Assembly: GCA_021324135.1 (NCBI GenBank)
Contig: JAJPJO010000072.1
Span: 1-58,263 of the forward strand
DNA length: 58,263 nucleotides
Direction of reading: 5' to 3'
Origin: Pseudomonadota bacterium
GTDB lineage: Bacteria; Cyanobacteriota; Vampirovibrionia; Obscuribacterales; Obscuribacteraceae
The notes below the pieces were generated by a model, which did no database searches, had not been told where the DNA came from, and was given only the letters and a program-made list of their open reading frames with translations. Positions 9,159-17,532 of this stretch are shown here, piece after piece. The position numbers and the translations under genes were made by a program. Position 1 is the stretch's first letter. Each line of letters starts with the position of its first letter.

Positions 9159-9362
9159 TTATTTTCCGCTGACTTTCTTGCCAACTGCCTTCATGCCGCC
9201 CCAGAGTTTCTTGGGACCCCACATAATTCCTCTGCCGACTGCTTTGGCACCGGCAACGACCTTGTTGTCATTGCTGCCGGCCGGTTTCGTTTGCGCATCG
9301 GCGGGCAGACATGCTCCAACGATGGCCACGCATAGGCACGCGAGTAAAACAGACCTTTTCAT
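9159..9362 (-). CDS. Small secreted cationic protein, unknown function
   Basis: This is a 67-residue precursor. Residues 1-23 are a clear signal peptide (MKRSVLLACLCVAIVGACLPADA, in two parts) with an ADA cleavage site. The mature part of about 44 residues is rich in Lys and Gly, with two Trp (GRGIMWGPKKLWGGMKAVGKK) and no acidic residues after the first ten. It would form an amphipathic cationic helix, like antimicrobial or surface-associated peptides, but that is only a resemblance. GAGGGG lies nine bases before the ATG. A TATAAT box on the minus strand lies at 9409-9414, and a terminator follows at 9066-9098, so it forms its own transcription unit. No family recognised. Confidence 0.7.
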   Translation of the reverse strand: MKRSVLLACLCVAIVGACLPADAQTKPAGSNDNKVVAGAKAVGRGIMWGPKKLWGGMKAVGKKVSGK

Positions 9363-9695
9363 ATTACTATCCCCTCAAAATTCTAGGCTGGTCGATGTGA
9401 CCTAATGCATTATAGAGTACCAAAGCTGAACGAATGTTCCGCCTGAGGCATGGAAGAGTGCCCGGAATGTAAATGATTTTCAAGTTTTCGTATTGAGAAC
9501 GATGCCAGGAGCGCCGCGCATATTCAAGAGATCAGCGGTTTATATAGCACCCCGGTTTGCGCTCTCTCGTCCTGATTGGCTCAAGAACCGGGATGATCCA
9601 GGCTTACAGAGCATCGACGTTTCAAGATATAATGCAGGTCAGGTGCTCGCCTAAGCCGACGGCGCTTGTTGGATTGACTTTTACCGCGAGCGAGT
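9363..9695. other. Divergent intergenic region (promoters of the genes at 9159 and 9696)
   Basis: This 333-bp gap holds a minus-strand TATAAT at 9409-9414, whose -35 is weak, for the small secreted protein. It also holds the plus-strand promoter listed at 9604-9633. No RNA gene or repeat was seen in the middle part. Confidence 0.4.
9604..9633 (+). promoter_or_regulatory. Sigma70-like promoter for the secreted TPR gene
   Basis: A perfect TATAAT at 9628-9633 has TTACAG at 9604-9609 with an 18-bp spacer. This would give a leader of about 55 bases before the ATG at 9696. Confidence 0.45.
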
Positions 9696-10559
9696 ATGTC
9701 AATGAAGAAGAGAGCCACAGTAATTACCATGCTAGCTGTCCAGCTCGGTCTGGTCGTTTTCCTGCCGTCGTCATCAAGTGCCGAACAGTGGACGTGGGAG
9801 GAGCTCTACAAGGGCGGCAACTACATCGACGCCGCTCTGGCGCTCAAGAAAGCGATTAACAGCGGCCAAAAAACGGTCGTCAACTACTACTACTACGCTG
9901 ATTGTTTGATGCGCACGGACAAAACGGCGGAAGCTCTCGATATGTACCGGCAGGTATATAAGATGAGCCCGAAGAGCCAGTATGGCAAATATGCCCTGCG
10001 AGCCATGCAATCGCAAACAGCGCAAGCAAAAGCGCAAGTGCAAAAGAGCGATTTCAAAGTCGAGCAGATCGCACCCTCGCAGAAGGGCTCCAACAGCCAA
10101 TCTCAATCGTCCCCGCCGGCTGAGGTGACGATATCGGACGCCGATATAAAACGACGTTTGCCGCCCATTCATCAATCTCCGCCCTCCGGACCGTCATTGC
10201 AAGAGGTCTCCCTCTGGCCGCTGGGCAATCAAGCAGGCTATTACTCAGAGGCGGCGGCACGCGTTGATGCTGCCCAGCAACGCTTGGATGAAGCGCAGCA
10301 ACTCTTGTCTCGGGCCACTGCCGCCACCGGTGGTCTATCCGATCCGTTCCGCCATTATGGTGAGTCGGAGGCAGAGACACGAGCCAGAGTCGAGGCTGGC
10401 AAGGCTCGCGCCGAAAGCTTTCTCAAGGCTTACAACGACAATGTTGCATACTATCAAAAGCAGCTGGAGAACGAACAGGCCATCCTGCGTCTTTGTACTA
10501 ACGCTCGAAATACATGGTACGTCTACCCGCCCGGCATTCCAATATACAGACCATACTGA
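9696..10559 (+). CDS. Secreted TPR-like protein with coiled-coil C-terminus
   Basis: This is a 287-residue protein. Residues 1-29 form a signal peptide ending near SSSSA-EQ; the true start may be the second ATG at 9702. After it come two TPR-like units at about 30-100 (WEELYKGGNYIDAALALKKA; NYYYYADCLMRTDKTAEALDM), typical of tool-like envelope TPR proteins. A Gln/Ser/Pro-rich linker follows, then a helical, probably coiled-coil region at about 185-270 (AAARVDAAQQRLDEAQQLL), and a Pro/Tyr-rich tail. It probably acts in the periplasm or on the cell surface, binding another protein. It has its own promoter and converges on the BRCT gene, so the neighbours give no functional hint. No family was recognised beyond TPR. 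Confidence 0.72.
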   Translation: MSMKKRATVITMLAVQLGLVVFLPSSSSAEQWTWEELYKGGNYIDAALALKKAINSGQKTVVNYYYYADCLMRTDKTAEALDMYRQVYKMSPKSQYGKYALRAMQSQTAQAKAQVQKSDFKVEQIAPSQKGSNSQSQSSPPAEVTISDADIKRRLPPIHQSPPSGPSLQEVSLWPLGNQAGYYSEAAARVDAAQQRLDEAQQLLSRATAATGGLSDPFRHYGESEAETRARVEAGKARAESFLKAYNDNVAYYQKQLENEQAILRLCTNARNTWYVYPPGIPIYRPY

Positions 10560-10578
10560 AGCAGAACCGCTCGGCCGT

Positions 10579-11667
10579 TCAGTAGGCATAAAAGTCCTCA
10601 GGAATAGTTTGCGTCGGACGCCAGTCTATCTCGCCTGCCTCGGCGCCCTTATACTGCAGAAAGGTGTTGGCCACCAGGTCGGCGTCCGCTCTCGGTCGCT
10701 TACCGCGAGCTTTGTCTACCCAGGAGTAGGCGAGATTGCACTCGATCTCGCCAGCGCGCGCCAGGGCAACGAGCAAGACGAGCAAATGCTTGCAAATGCT
10801 GCCCTGCAAGCCCATACAGTCTTCCAGATCCGGTTTGGCGCATCCATAGGTGCCCTCCTGTGTGAGCCAGCTGGCATACACCGTGCCGCTGCTTGATTGA
10901 CTGCGCACAACGCCCACGAGCGTGCCATCATGGATGCGAGAGTAGAGTTTAAAAGATTCGGTCTTGAGCATTTTCATGGCTCGCCCCAGTTTGCCATCAT
11001 CGACGGTGCCGTGCAGCCGGCTCAGGAAGGTCGGAAAATCCATGCCACCATTGCTTTCGTGGTGAATTCGATCGGTGCGCACCAGATCGAGAAAGCGTTT
11101 CTCATCGAGAATTCGTAACTTTCCATTTTCGCTCTGCAGCTTCTTAGCTTTGTTGTAAGCCGCTATCTTTCCGTCGCCCTTGCGGTTTCCCAGAACGAAA
11201 TAATCAAGCTCGTGATCGACGCTTTGCCGGACCACGGCGCCGACTGATTCGACCATGCTCTTGAGCAGCTTCTCATCAAGCTCTCCGCCGCAGCAATCGA
11301 AACCACCAAAAAATGCGAAGCTCAGACCGCTCAGATCGAGACGGAACAGCTCGCGAAATCTTTTCTCGTCGATCACTTCGGGATACCTGAGAGTTAGACC
11401 TTTTTTCGAGGCCTTTTCAGCTTGTGATTTGAGAGATTCGGCTTTCTTTTTGGCCTCCGATCGGCCCGTTCCCCTCAAGTCGCCGAGGACGAGAAAATCG
11501 AGATTGTCATCAACCTCATCCTGGACGGTGGCGCCGTGCTCCAGCACTATGTGCTCGGGAGCACAGGGGTGATAAGAAGGCCAATAGGAGAACTCACCGA
11601 AGAAGGCAAATGTCTTCCCGATCAGGTCGGGGACCCTTTCATTGCCGATCTTGCTTGCTTTAGTCAC
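10579..11667 (-). CDS. Protein with two BRCT domains and a SWIM-type zinc finger
   Basis: This is a 362-residue protein starting at a GTG with AAGGG close upstream. Two related domains of about 90-100 residues occur at about 12-110 and 111-200. Each begins with a strand and FAFFG(E/G)F, has a central helix followed by GATVQDEVDDNLDFLVLG or GAVVRQSVDHELDYFVLG, and ends with (I)DEKRF..L. This is the BRCT pattern as in the NAD-dependent ligase type. After a linker, the segment about 255-310 has Cys-x7-Cys and then Cys-x-His (GCAKPDLEDC then ICKHLLVLL) in the position typical of a SWIM zinc finger, which binds DNA or protein. The combination suggests a DNA-damage or nucleic-acid-linked scaffold. 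No catalytic domain is present. Convergent with the gene at 9696. Confidence 0.7.
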   Translation of the reverse strand: MTKASKIGNERVPDLIGKTFAFFGEFSYWPSYHPCAPEHIVLEHGATVQDEVDDNLDFLVLGDLRGTGRSEAKKKAESLKSQAEKASKKGLTLRYPEVIDEKRFRELFRLDLSGLSFAFFGGFDCCGGELDEKLLKSMVESVGAVVRQSVDHELDYFVLGNRKGDGKIAAYNKAKKLQSENGKLRILDEKRFLDLVRTDRIHHESNGGMDFPTFLSRLHGTVDDGKLGRAMKMLKTESFKLYSRIHDGTLVGVVRSQSSSGTVYASWLTQEGTYGCAKPDLEDCMGLQGSICKHLLVLLVALARAGEIECNLAYSWVDKARGKRPRADADLVANTFLQYKGAEAGEIDWRPTQTIPEDFYAY

Positions 11668-11731
11668 TTACCCTTTTGCTTTGGAGATTGGCGGCTCTGG
11701 CTCGTCTTGGGCTGGCTTCTCGATATGACTT

Positions 11732-12382
11732 TTAGAACAGCGGCTCTTTCTTGCCCAGATATTTCGGCTTGCGCGAGGCCATCACGTCAAACCATGCCGC
11801 TTGTGAAGCGATCACCTCTCTAAATTCATACCATTTTCTCTTGGCACCGGGCGAGTGCAGACCGGCGTCTAAGCCGACGACGTTTAAGCCGAGATGATGA
11901 GCCAGGAACAAAGCACGCGGCAAATGATAACGCTGCGTCACCAGCACGGCTTGCCTGACCTCGAAAATGTCGCGCGCCCTGTAGAGGCTATCATAGGTTC
12001 GAAAACCGGCAAAATCGCAGGCGATATCCTGGGCTGGAACACCCATTGAGACGGCTCGCTTTTTCATCGCGATCGGTTCGTTGTAGGAGGAGGTGCCATT
12101 GTCGCCGGTCATGAGCAGCTTCCTGACCTTGCCTGACTTGTAAAGCGAAACGGCGGTGCTGATCCGGTCGGCGAACTCGAGCGAATTGATGCCGGCACCA
12201 AACACGATGGCAGCGGGCATGGGCGGAACTTCATTGACGCTCTCGTAAATGCTGCTCTGGTCGCTCTCCACCTGGCAATATATAAGAAGCATGGCGATCA
12301 CAGCTATGACCGGCAGCAGCAGCAACAGCTGAACGCGTATGATCAAACGCGGCTTTGTACTCGGAGCATTAGTAGTAACCAT
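11732..12382 (-). CDS. DUF218 (SanA/YdcF-type) membrane protein
   Basis: This protein is 216 residues from the ATG at 12382; an upstream in-frame TTG at 12406 is possible and neither has a good ribosome site. One membrane segment is at about residues 16-36 (QLLLLLPVIAVIAMLLIYC). The outer domain has the DUF218 motifs: AAIVFGAGI, the segment KVRKLLMTGDNGTSSYNEP, EA-type middle helix, and AVLVTQRYHLPRALFLAHHLG. SanA in E. coli affects envelope permeability and vancomycin exclusion, and ElyC acts in envelope integrity; the exact biochemical activity is not settled. Here the neighbours are unrelated. The family call is sure; the role in the envelope is by analogy. Confidence 0.85.
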   Translation of the reverse strand: MVTTNAPSTKPRLIIRVQLLLLLPVIAVIAMLLIYCQVESDQSSIYESVNEVPPMPAAIVFGAGINSLEFADRISTAVSLYKSGKVRKLLMTGDNGTSSYNEPIAMKKRAVSMGVPAQDIACDFAGFRTYDSLYRARDIFEVRQAVLVTQRYHLPRALFLAHHLGLNVVGLDAGLHSPGAKRKWYEFREVIASQAAWFDVMASRKPKYLGKKEPLF

Positions 12383-12544
12383 GATCGAAGCGATTTTGCT
12401 TATCAAGACGCCATACCGACTCGATCATAACACCGCCCGTCTCGATCTTGCCAATGGCTGCTCGGAATGCAAAAAATCTCCGGGGGGTGCTGAGCCGGTT
12501 GAAAAAAAATTATAGAATAGGCACTGCTCAAAAATAGCGAACCT

Positions 12545-12559
12545 ACTAATCGCATTAGT
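12545..12559. promoter_or_regulatory. Perfect palindrome upstream of the Ymh-domain gene
   Basis: ACTAAT-CGC-ATTAGT is a perfect 6+6 inverted repeat. It lies 26 bp before the ATG at 12586, downstream of an AT-rich, -10-like stretch (TATAGAAT, 12511-12518). Its position fits an operator that blocks transcription start or early elongation. Confidence 0.4.
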
Positions 12560-12585
12560 GACTCTAGACTGCCGAGGTACAAAAG

Positions 12586-13386
12586 ATGAATCAGCTCCCT
12601 CAAATACCAGCTCTTGGACTTACCTTGCTTATTCCAAGAGACCAGGTACAGCGCGCTCTCGAGGCTCAACTTGCAAAAGGAGCGGAGCTGCTGCGCGAAA
12701 GGGCTTCATCGCGCGAGGTGATGGAAAACCTGAAACGGCAGCTCTGGAATTGGACGCTTGAGACATGCAACATCCTGAAGGGTTGCTTTACATCGGAGTC
12801 CGCCTCAACTTATTTTGCCTCGAACGTTTTTTTTGAGCCGAGCCTCAAATTCGATGACTTCGAGCGGGATCTGGACGAGTTCCCTCCTACTGTAAGAGGG
12901 AAGCTCGAGCGTTTGCATGGTTTTATCAAAGCACTGCCTATAATACCAGAGCCGCCCTGCGGAGACTTCATTGGTGCGCAGCTTCATCCCAAGATTTACC
13001 AGGCATCGTGGAAAGCTTACGAACGGGCGCAATATGGATTGGCAATCAATGCGGCGGTGCAAGAAGTGGAAGACGCGGTGAAACTTGCGGTTGCCGGAAA
13101 TATTGTCGAAACCGGTGCCGAACTCGTGAGAAAGGCTTTCGATCCCGAGGGCGGCCCGCTTGTCGATCCCGAGGCAACCACCGCTGATAATGCCAGCACG
13201 GCCGATTTGCTGGCCGGCTTTCTCACCCGTTATAAGGGCACGCCACCAAATGCGGTGATGGACATACAGCACACCTCGCGCATTCTTTCTCTGGCAAGTT
13301 TTCTAATGTTCATTATGGATGCCCGTCAACCGAAGAAACAGGAAGCCGAAGCACCACCAATCGACTTCGAATTCTTAAAGGACTGA
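12586..13386 (+). CDS. TIGR02391/Hypoth_Ymh-domain protein
   Basis: This is a 266-residue protein. GAGG lies about ten bases before the ATG. The N-terminal 140 residues are helical and not recognised. The C-terminal region, about 130-255, matches the Ymh family in order: LHPKIYQASWKAYERAQYG, AAVQEVEDAVKL, GAELVRKAFDPEGGPLVDPE, then LLAGFLTRYKG and a final helix SLASFLMFIMDA. The family is found in phage, plasmid and defence-type settings and is HEPN-like in fold; typical members have an Arg-Asn-x-x-x-His type motif in the segment after LFAGAM. Here this stretch reads GTPPNAVMD, so the Arg and His appear lost. It may be an inactive or structural version. The last 12 bases overlap the convergent gene at 13375. 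Confidence 0.65.
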   Translation: MNQLPQIPALGLTLLIPRDQVQRALEAQLAKGAELLRERASSREVMENLKRQLWNWTLETCNILKGCFTSESASTYFASNVFFEPSLKFDDFERDLDEFPPTVRGKLERLHGFIKALPIIPEPPCGDFIGAQLHPKIYQASWKAYERAQYGLAINAAVQEVEDAVKLAVAGNIVETGAELVRKAFDPEGGPLVDPEATTADNASTADLLAGFLTRYKGTPPNAVMDIQHTSRILSLASFLMFIMDARQPKKQEAEAPPIDFEFLKD

Positions 13387-14076
13387 TTCACGCAGCTTTT
13401 GCCCTCGAATCTTACTCTCCTCGAGCTGTCTAGCCAGCTCAATGTACGCGGCGGAGTCCTCGTCGGCATCCGGGTCCGCCAGGGCAATGCACTGCCTCAA
13501 ACTTCTGAAAGCATCGGTCATTCTTCCCGCCAGTGCATAAAGATCGGCTTGCAGCCAAAATAATTCAGATAGAAGCTGATTATTTGATTTCGCATGCAGG
13601 TGAGCCAGTTTTACGGCCCTGCTCGCCGCTAAAATCCCCAGATCGTGATCGTTATTCTCTCCAGCGATATCGATCGTACGCCGGATCAGGCGCAGCTCCT
13701 CATCGAATTTCTTTTGCTTGCAGGCTTCCGTCCGCAACCAGTCCATGAATCCTTCATGGCTGCGCAATTGAGCGCTGCTCCCGGTTTCCTCAAGAAGAGC
13801 GGCAATATCGTTAAGGTCAGGCGCCGTCTTCGTCTTCGCCGCGGACGAGGCGCTCTGCCTGGGCATCGAAACGCCTGAGGATTGCCCGCTTATCCTGCCG
13901 AGAACGTCGACCAGTCCCTCAACCATGGAGACCACGTCCTCCTTCTCCACCTCCGTCTCACGAATGGCTCTGAGAAGCTGCTCGTCTCTTGAGTCGACTT
14001 CTTCATCATGAGGAGAAGAGTTCGAGATCTTTTCTTTCTGCCCGCGTTGTTTTGTCTTATTGTCGCGTTTCGCCAC
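13375..14076 (-). CDS. Helical (TPR-like) protein of unknown function
   Basis: This is a 233-residue protein. The GTG at 14076 is chosen because a full GGAGG (complement of 14082-14086) lies five bases upstream; the longer frame to 14136 lacks such a site. The first 100 residues are charged and probably disordered, with Lys/Gln-rich and Glu/Asp-rich runs. Residues about 120-215 contain TPR-like helical pairs (FDEELRLIRRTIDIAGENN; LFWLQADLYALAGRMTDAF). The end overlaps the stop region of the convergent Ymh gene by 12 bases. No enzyme motif. Likely a cytoplasmic adapter; function unknown. Confidence 0.6.
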   Translation of the reverse strand: MAKRDNKTKQRGQKEKISNSSPHDEEVDSRDEQLLRAIRETEVEKEDVVSMVEGLVDVLGRISGQSSGVSMPRQSASSAAKTKTAPDLNDIAALLEETGSSAQLRSHEGFMDWLRTEACKQKKFDEELRLIRRTIDIAGENNDHDLGILAASRAVKLAHLHAKSNNQLLSELFWLQADLYALAGRMTDAFRSLRQCIALADPDADEDSAAYIELARQLEESKIRGQKLRESVL

Positions 14077-14263
14077 GTCCGCCTCCGGAAGCTCCTGATG
14101 ACCTGGGACCTTTATGCCACAAACTAAAGAGAGCAAAAATTAAATGAGAGCCTCGGGCTTATCGAACGGGGCGTTATATATATTCGTAAAAACGTTACAA
14201 AGCCCCGGAGCTTTTCCATCCATTTGCAGTCCTAAGCAACGAAGCGGTTGGGAGAAAATTTTG

Positions 14264-15364
14264 ATGCCAGAAAAGTCTGTATTAATCACCGGCAGTAGTG
14301 GCTTGATCGGGCGTGCACTTTGCCATCGTCTGGGAAGCATGGGATATGACGTGATCGGGTTTGACAGAGAGGGTCCGCCCTATCCGCCCCCGAAAACTGA
14401 CTGCATCTATGCCGATCAATCGTCCGATGAAAGTATGCAGAATGCATTTCATATTACCGAAGAAAGGCATGGAAACAAGCTACATGCCGTTATTCACCTG
14501 GCTGCCTATTATAGTTTCGATAAAAAGGAAAGTTCCCTGTACGACAAAATTACCGTCGAGGGAACCGAACGAATTCTGCATGAGTTAGCCAGGTTCTCAG
14601 TCGATCAATTTATTTTCTCGAGCACCATGCTGGTTCATTCACCAACGGCGCCGGGTAGAAAGATCACAGAGCAATCGCCTATGCAAGCCACATGGGGATA
14701 TCCCCGCTCGAAAATTAAGACAGAAAAGTTGATTGCCGATAAAAGAGGCTCGATTCCTGCCGTTATCTTGAGGATAGCCGGTGTTTATACCGATCTCTGC
14801 CAGTCCATACCGATTGCCCACCAGATTCAGCGCATATATGAAAAGAAGCTGACAAGCCATTTTTACCCGGGTGACCTTGAGACTCGCCAATCATACGTTC
14901 ATCTCGATGATCTGATTGATTGTATTGTGGCAGTCGTTGAGGCACGTGAGTCGCTGAGCCCTGAATCGACATTTCTGATTGGGGAAGAGGACGCCATGTC
15001 GTACGGCGAGCTGCAAATGGCGATCGCCCAGAACCTCTATGGAGGCGCCTGGAGCACATACCATATTCCGCCGGCGCTGGCTAAACTAGGTGCTTTAGCC
15101 CAGGAGTTGCTGCCGGGAGAAAAACCTTTCATCAAGCCCTGGATGGTGGATCGATCGAATGACAATTATGACCTCGATATCGCGGCGGCACGAAAGCAGC
15201 TGAAATGGTCGCCACGCCGGAGTCTGCGTCAGACTCTGCCAAGGATAATTGAAGGCCTGGAAGTTGACCCGATGAGGTGGTACCAGATCAACAAACTGCA
15301 TGTTCCTCACTGGCTCAAAAGATATCCGCCCCATACTCATCTTGGCGGCATCGCCCAGCATTAG
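14264..15364 (+). CDS. NAD(P)-dependent epimerase/dehydratase (extended SDR)
   Basis: This is a 366-residue enzyme. The ATG at 14264 is chosen over one at 14144 because GGAG lies at 14251-14254 and the nucleotide-binding strand starts right after it. The Rossmann motif TGSSGLIG is at residues 9-16, an acidic residue ends strand 2 (IGFDREG), and the catalytic YPRSK (Tyr-x3-Lys) lies near residue 150 with an upstream Ser (FSSTMLV). These are marks of extended short-chain dehydrogenases acting on nucleotide sugars or similar substrates. The C-terminal LKWSPRRSLRQTLPRIIEG is the usual ending of this family. The gene converges on the SPW/VKOR gene with three bases between the stops. The two families often occur together, but the substrate is not known. 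Confidence 0.85.
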   Translation: MPEKSVLITGSSGLIGRALCHRLGSMGYDVIGFDREGPPYPPPKTDCIYADQSSDESMQNAFHITEERHGNKLHAVIHLAAYYSFDKKESSLYDKITVEGTERILHELARFSVDQFIFSSTMLVHSPTAPGRKITEQSPMQATWGYPRSKIKTEKLIADKRGSIPAVILRIAGVYTDLCQSIPIAHQIQRIYEKKLTSHFYPGDLETRQSYVHLDDLIDCIVAVVEARESLSPESTFLIGEEDAMSYGELQMAIAQNLYGGAWSTYHIPPALAKLGALAQELLPGEKPFIKPWMVDRSNDNYDLDIAAARKQLKWSPRRSLRQTLPRIIEGLEVDPMRWYQINKLHVPHWLKRYPPHTHLGGIAQH

Positions 15365-15367
15365 AAC

Positions 15368-16774
15368 TCATTTGATAAACTTGCTCCAGTCGGCGTAGCG
15401 CTCGAGGATTTCTCCTCTGGGTAGCGACGTTACCACAAGAAGAATTCCAGAAATCAACTCACTGGTGAAAACGACAGCTGAGTGTAAGGCGAAGCAGAAT
15501 GCGACGGCGACCAGAGCTGCACCAACAACTATGTTCAAAAGTCGAGCGCTTCGCGTAACTTCGGCAGTGGCAACACAAGCAATTGTCACAGCCAGAGCAC
15601 CAAGCATGTGATCGCAGTCGGCGGTCAGTTTGGAAAATGAAAAAACGTCGGGGCGAGACATAAGCCAAATGCCCAGGACTATTTGAGAAAAAAGAGCGAA
15701 CGGCACTGTCACGCCGCGAACGCTTTCAACCCAGCGTTGGCTCAGCGAGTATCGGGTTCGATCGGGATCGGGTTCACCGCCACCAACAATGTTTCCGCCC
15801 ATCCAAAAAACTGACCAGAAAGATTTTCCTGAGGCAAGCGCATCTCGCATGAACTGGCCCATTGCAATAATCTCGTGAACGGCCAGCGGCACCGAAACCA
15901 GTAAGCCCGCCGCAGCAATCAGGCAAAGCCCGCACCATGCGCCAACCACGGTTGGTTGTAACATGACGAGGACAATACTGGTTATTCCAAGCGGTACTAC
16001 AAGAACGGCGAAGGTCGTCACCACCCATGGTGAGGTGCGCCAGCGTGCCCGGTCGCCGAGAAAACCGGCGAGCACTTCGAGCATGTAGGCGAAGGCACCA
16101 AATCCGGCATCAGAAACCGGAAATGATCGGGAAACGGTTGAGTGTAAGACCTTGTCCGTGCTTCCTGGGAAGAACGGATCCCATGCATGTGGAACATAAC
16201 CGAGCTGGCAGGCTGCCAGGTATCTGGAGATGAAGAAACCGAGCAGGGCAAGAGCTATGCCGAGCCAACGACGTATCCATGACGATGGATTATAAGACCA
16301 CCCGGGAGGACGATCGGGGCCAGACTTCTCGACCCCGCCTTGACCGGGCATTCCCGGCACTAAAATTGCTAAGGTAATGAGAAGACAGGCAGCCAGAGTA
16401 TCGATTAAATAAACGGCTGGGGTTGGCGACCAGAAGATGAGGGGCGCGAAAAGTAGCCAGCAGGCGACCACCGGGGTCCCCCAGCGCAGGAAGAAACGTT
16501 TTGGAGAAAAAGACAGAAATTCAAATAAGATTATCAACGCACCGCATATAGTATCACTCATCGCCAATGCAGCGCTTTTGTAATTGAAGAGATGAACGTC
16601 GCTTATTAACCAGATGCCGAGAATGCAGTTTGCGGCATATGTCCACAAGGTGGCATATTGATGAGCGCGCAGCCGGTCTTCATAAGGTCGCGAGCCTTTA
16701 TCGACGATTTCACGAAACTCTTCGATCTTGATTGGAGCAGTTTTCGTCTGGCTTGTCATCCTGGCGTTCATCAT
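15368..16774 (-). CDS. Membrane protein with SPW repeats and a VKOR-like domain
   Basis: This is a 468-residue protein with about twelve membrane segments. Residues about 43-140 and 355-455 are SPW-like units (LGIWLISDVHLF and LGIWLMSRPDVF at equivalent places). The central part, about 170-310, matches vitamin K epoxide reductase-like domains: DPFFPGS, VLHSTVSRSFPVSDAG, RWRTSPW, then LQPTVVGAWCGLCLIAAAG. The redox CxxC is Cys281-Gly-Leu-Cys284. VKOR proteins pass electrons from disulfide formation to quinones; no fused thioredoxin domain is present here. The function of SPW-VKOR fusions is not established. Convergent with the epimerase gene. Confidence 0.78.
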   Translation of the reverse strand: MMNARMTSQTKTAPIKIEEFREIVDKGSRPYEDRLRAHQYATLWTYAANCILGIWLISDVHLFNYKSAALAMSDTICGALIILFEFLSFSPKRFFLRWGTPVVACWLLFAPLIFWSPTPAVYLIDTLAACLLITLAILVPGMPGQGGVEKSGPDRPPGWSYNPSSWIRRWLGIALALLGFFISRYLAACQLGYVPHAWDPFFPGSTDKVLHSTVSRSFPVSDAGFGAFAYMLEVLAGFLGDRARWRTSPWVVTTFAVLVVPLGITSIVLVMLQPTVVGAWCGLCLIAAAGLLVSVPLAVHEIIAMGQFMRDALASGKSFWSVFWMGGNIVGGGEPDPDRTRYSLSQRWVESVRGVTVPFALFSQIVLGIWLMSRPDVFSFSKLTADCDHMLGALAVTIACVATAEVTRSARLLNIVVGAALVAVAFCFALHSAVVFTSELISGILLVVTSLPRGEILERYADWSKFIK

Positions 16775-16837
16775 GCGGTCTGTCGGGAATATGTCCCGAC
16801 CGAAGACGCGAGTTGATTGGATCGGTTCCCAACTACT

Positions 16838-17197
16838 CTACAAACCGGCTCGCTCTAGAACAGCATCGCAGATGCCTTTATGAACTCCCAGAGGTTCTGT
16901 GACCCTGAAGCAAACGTGAGGATACATGGCGGCAGCTTTCTCGATAATTTGCGGTATGTCTTTGCTGGCGTGCTTGCCCGGTGAGAGCATGTATGGATGG
17001 ACGACTATCGTGGTGGCACCTCGATCCAGGCACGATGAGATTGCCTCGGCAATCGTTGGACGAGCCAGATCCATATGGGCGCCTTCAACAAGCATGTGCG
17101 GTCGCCGCTCTTGCACGAGTGCCACCATCTGATGAAGCGTCTCATTCGCCTCACTTAATACTGATCCGTGATCAACGAGCAGCAGAGCTGTGGTCAT
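16838..17197 (-). CDS. sirB: Sirohydrochlorin ferrochelatase, small CbiX/SirB type
   Basis: This is a 119-residue protein, the length of single-domain CbiX(S)/SirB chelatases. It inserts Fe2+ into sirohydrochlorin (or Co2+ in cobalamin synthesis). Metal-binding His10 (LLLVDHGS) and His67 (IVVHPYMLSPGKH) are both present, and the latter motif is the family signature. GGAAGAG lies just before the ATG. The gene is 47 bp downstream of the DUF2061 gene on the same strand and is divergent from cysH-cysD-cysN-sir-cobA. With cobA and sir in the same locus, iron insertion for siroheme is the likely role. Confidence 0.85.
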   Translation of the reverse strand: MTTALLLVDHGSVLSEANETLHQMVALVQERRPHMLVEGAHMDLARPTIAEAISSCLDRGATTIVVHPYMLSPGKHASKDIPQIIEKAAAMYPHVCFRVTEPLGVHKGICDAVLERAGL

Positions 17198-17244
17198 TTA
17201 ACTCTTCCTTTTCTGACTTTGTTGGCGATGAAATTCTCTCGGCC

Positions 17245-17532
17245 TCATGTCGCCACTTCCTGAAACACCGATGCTGTCTCGTGCATGCTTGATGAACGAT
17301 CGATGCCTTGATCGGCTTGGAGCACAGGCTCACTGCAATAACCAAAAGAGACATGCACCCAAAGGCGCTCGTGAACATAATAGATAATGATCTTCGAGAG
17401 GCAGTCCAGGATCCCGACCGATAGGCCAAGTTCCAGCTTTCCGGTCAGCATCCAGACTAAGACTGAGGTGACAATGGTTGCCAGGAATCGCCACGATAGT
17501 GTCTTCGCGACAGTTCTTAAATGCGTTTCCAT
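17245..17532 (-). CDS. DUF2061 small membrane protein of the sulfate assimilation locus
   Basis: This is a 95-residue protein. Residues 1-60 match DUF2061: RTVAKTLSWRFLATIVTSV, then a hydrophobic stretch, a short turn (TGKLELGLSVGILD) and LSKIIIYYVHERLW. There are two membrane segments. DUF2061 genes are known to sit beside cysteine/sulfate assimilation genes, which is the case here. The C-terminal 30 residues are polar and not part of the family core. It leads a two-gene minus-strand unit with sirB. Its biochemical role is unknown. Confidence 0.78.
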   Translation of the reverse strand: METHLRTVAKTLSWRFLATIVTSVLVWMLTGKLELGLSVGILDCLSKIIIYYVHERLWVHVSFGYCSEPVLQADQGIDRSSSMHETASVFQEVAT

